A DNA stretch of 64,000 nucleotides from assembly GCF_026212465.1 (NCBI RefSeq), contig NC_080061.1, positions 18,918,463-18,982,462 on the forward strand, written 5' to 3'. Of this stretch, positions 62,601 through 64,000 are shown one piece after another (the stretch's first letter is position 1; the number at the start of each line of letters is the position of its first letter). The notes under the pieces were generated by a model. That model was not told where the DNA came from, did not search any database, and worked only from the letters and a program-made list of their open reading frames with translations. A program made the position numbers and the translations under genes. The stretch is from Amaranthus tricolor (taxonomy: Eukaryota > Streptophyta > Magnoliopsida > Caryophyllales > Amaranthaceae).

Positions 62601-64000
62601 GTTCTTAATGCTTTTTCGGCACTTAGTCGCTTAAAGCCGTTGAAACTTGGTTTGTTTGGCATGAAACGTAGCACACAACACTATTTGGTATATATTATTC
62701 TGTTCCAATGGTTACAATTTAAATCAAGAGTCATAGGCTTGATATTACGTTGGAAGTTGTGTTTTTAATGTTCTTAAAACATTTTTGGCACTAACTTGCT
62801 TCAAGACTTTAAAACTTTGTTTATTTGGTATAAATGTCGGCACACAATAGTATTTAGTATATATTATTGTGTTGAAATTGTTAGATTTGAAAACAATAGT
62901 AAAATGTTGATATGGCGTTCAAAGTTGCGTATTCATGGTTATTAAAGCTTTTTCAGCACTTACTCTCTTAAAGTTGTTCAAACTTGGTTTGTTAAGCATA
63001 AAACTTGGCACACAACACTATTTGGTATATATTATTGTGTTGACATGGTTAGCATTGAAAATTATAGTCATTTGCTATATATTATGTTCAAAGTTGCGTT
63101 TTTATGGTTTTTAATGCTTTTTTGGCACTCACTCGCTTAAAACTGTTTAAACATACTTTGTTTGGCATGAAATTTGGCACACGACACTATTTGGTATACA
63201 TTTTTGTGTTGAAATGGTTAGAATTGAAAACAATTGAGATATGCTTGATATTACGATCATAGTTGTGTTTTTAAGTATTTAAATGCTTTTGGAACTAACT
63301 TTATTCAAGACGTTAAAACTTGGTTTATTTGGCCTGAAACTCGGCACACAATAGTATTTAGTATATTTATTGTGCTGAGATGGTTAGATTTGAAAACAAT
63401 AGTTATATGCTTGATATTACGTTGAAAGTTGCGTTTTTAAGGTTATTAAAGCTTTTTCGGCACTTACTCGCTTAAAGTCATTCAAACTGTGTTTGTTGAG
63501 CATAAAAATTGGCGCACAACACTACTTGGTATATATTATTGTGTTGCAATGGTTAGAATTGAAAACAATAGTCATATGCTTGATATTATGCTCAAACTTG
63601 CGTTTTTCTGGTTTTTAATGCTCTTTTGGAACTTAGTCGCTTAAAGTCGTTCAAAATTTGTTTGTTTCGCATGAACCGTGGCACAAAACACTGTTTAGGT
63701 TGTATTATTGTGTTGAAATTGTTAGAGTTGAAAACAATAGTTATGCGCTTGAAATTAAGTGCGAAGTTGCATTTTAAAGGTTATTAATGAGATTTGGCAC
63801 TTGCTCGCCCATATTCTTTCAAACTTTCTTTGTTTAGCATTAAACTTGGCACACAACACAAGTATTTATATATTATTGTGTTGAAATGGATAGAATTGAA
63901 AACAATAGTCATATGCTTGATATTACGTTCAAAGTTGCGTTTTTACGGTTTTTAATGGTCTTTTGGAACTTAGTCGCTTCATGTCGTTCAAACTTGGTTT

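Larger units (their letters stand above)
27560..64000 (+). repeat. Satellite array: about 168-bp monomers in a 10-monomer, 1684-bp higher-order repeat
   Basis: The marker TTTTAATGCTC (or TTTTAATGCTT) before TTTTGGAACTTAG recurs at 27560, 29251, 30935, 32619, 34303, 35987, 37671, 39355, 41041, 42736, 44417, 46101, 47785, 48963, 50647, 52331, 53509, 55193, 56877, 58561, 60245, 61929 and 63613. That gives 22 complete periods: 20 of 1681-1695 bp (16 exactly 1684) and two of 1178 bp. The HOR 29251-30934 divides into ten monomers of about 168 bp that differ markedly from one another, while copies of the HOR are nearly identical. About 216 monomers are in view and the array runs off the right edge. 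All share a core near GGCACACAACACTATTTGG plus TATTATTGTGTTGAAATGG. No ORF in it is a gene. The structure and the neighbouring elements suggest centromeric satellite, which is inference. Confidence 0.98.

Noticed and set aside
27560..64000. CENP-B box-like motif in the satellite
   Set aside because: I looked for TTCG....A..CGGG and did not find it in the ten monomers.
27560..64000. CRISPR-like array because of regular repetition
   Set aside because: There are no short direct repeats with unique spacers; this is eukaryotic satellite with fully repetitive monomers.

Overview
This window looks like repeat-rich, probably centromeric or pericentromeric, nuclear DNA of a flowering plant, most likely a eudicot. 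The evidence is a plant CACTA (En/Spm) DNA transposon, an Athila-type and a second Ty3/gypsy retrotransposon, and a long plant-style satellite array with higher-order repeats (HORs). I see no host gene that I can defend.

Layout: 1-3395 is the broken 3' part of a Ty3/gypsy chromovirus-type polyprotein (protease region, RT, RNase H, integrase), followed to about 3990 by LTR-like sequence. 4278-26637 is one CACTA element read on the minus strand. It has 15-bp perfect terminal inverted repeats and a CAC target duplication on both sides. It carries a decayed TNP2-type transposase gene (25379-22069) and a decayed second gene (21876-4744) with a Transposase_24-like part and an Ulp1/C48 protease tail. 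An Athila element (9324-21414, + strand, target duplication AAATT) sits inside an intron of this second gene. It has two LTRs, a tRNA-Asp-type primer site, broken gag and pol, and one uninterrupted 440-codon downstream ORF. Without the Athila the CACTA is about 10.3 kb.

A later intron of the CACTA second gene (about 5010-7190) is filled with about eight tandem copies of a 170-bp unit, themselves interrupted by a retrotransposon fragment. These units are clearly related, in reverse complement, to the monomers of the large satellite array at 27560-64000. A further remnant of the unit lies between the two CACTA genes. The window therefore holds a transposon-borne version and an array version of the same repeat family less than 21 kb apart. 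This is the most interesting observation here: the transposon may have been the source of the satellite, or a carrier of it.

The array follows an (AT)n tract and a 100-N gap. It is built of about 168-bp monomers organised in a 10-monomer, 1684-bp HOR. There are 22 complete periods in view: 20 long ones (1681-1695 bp) and two shortened to 1178 bp by loss of three monomers. A block of two or more kilobases is repeated at a 4546-bp offset. Small homopolymer length changes cluster next to the gap and around 40.0-43.0 kb, and probably mark weak consensus quality. All short ORFs inside the array are chance readings.
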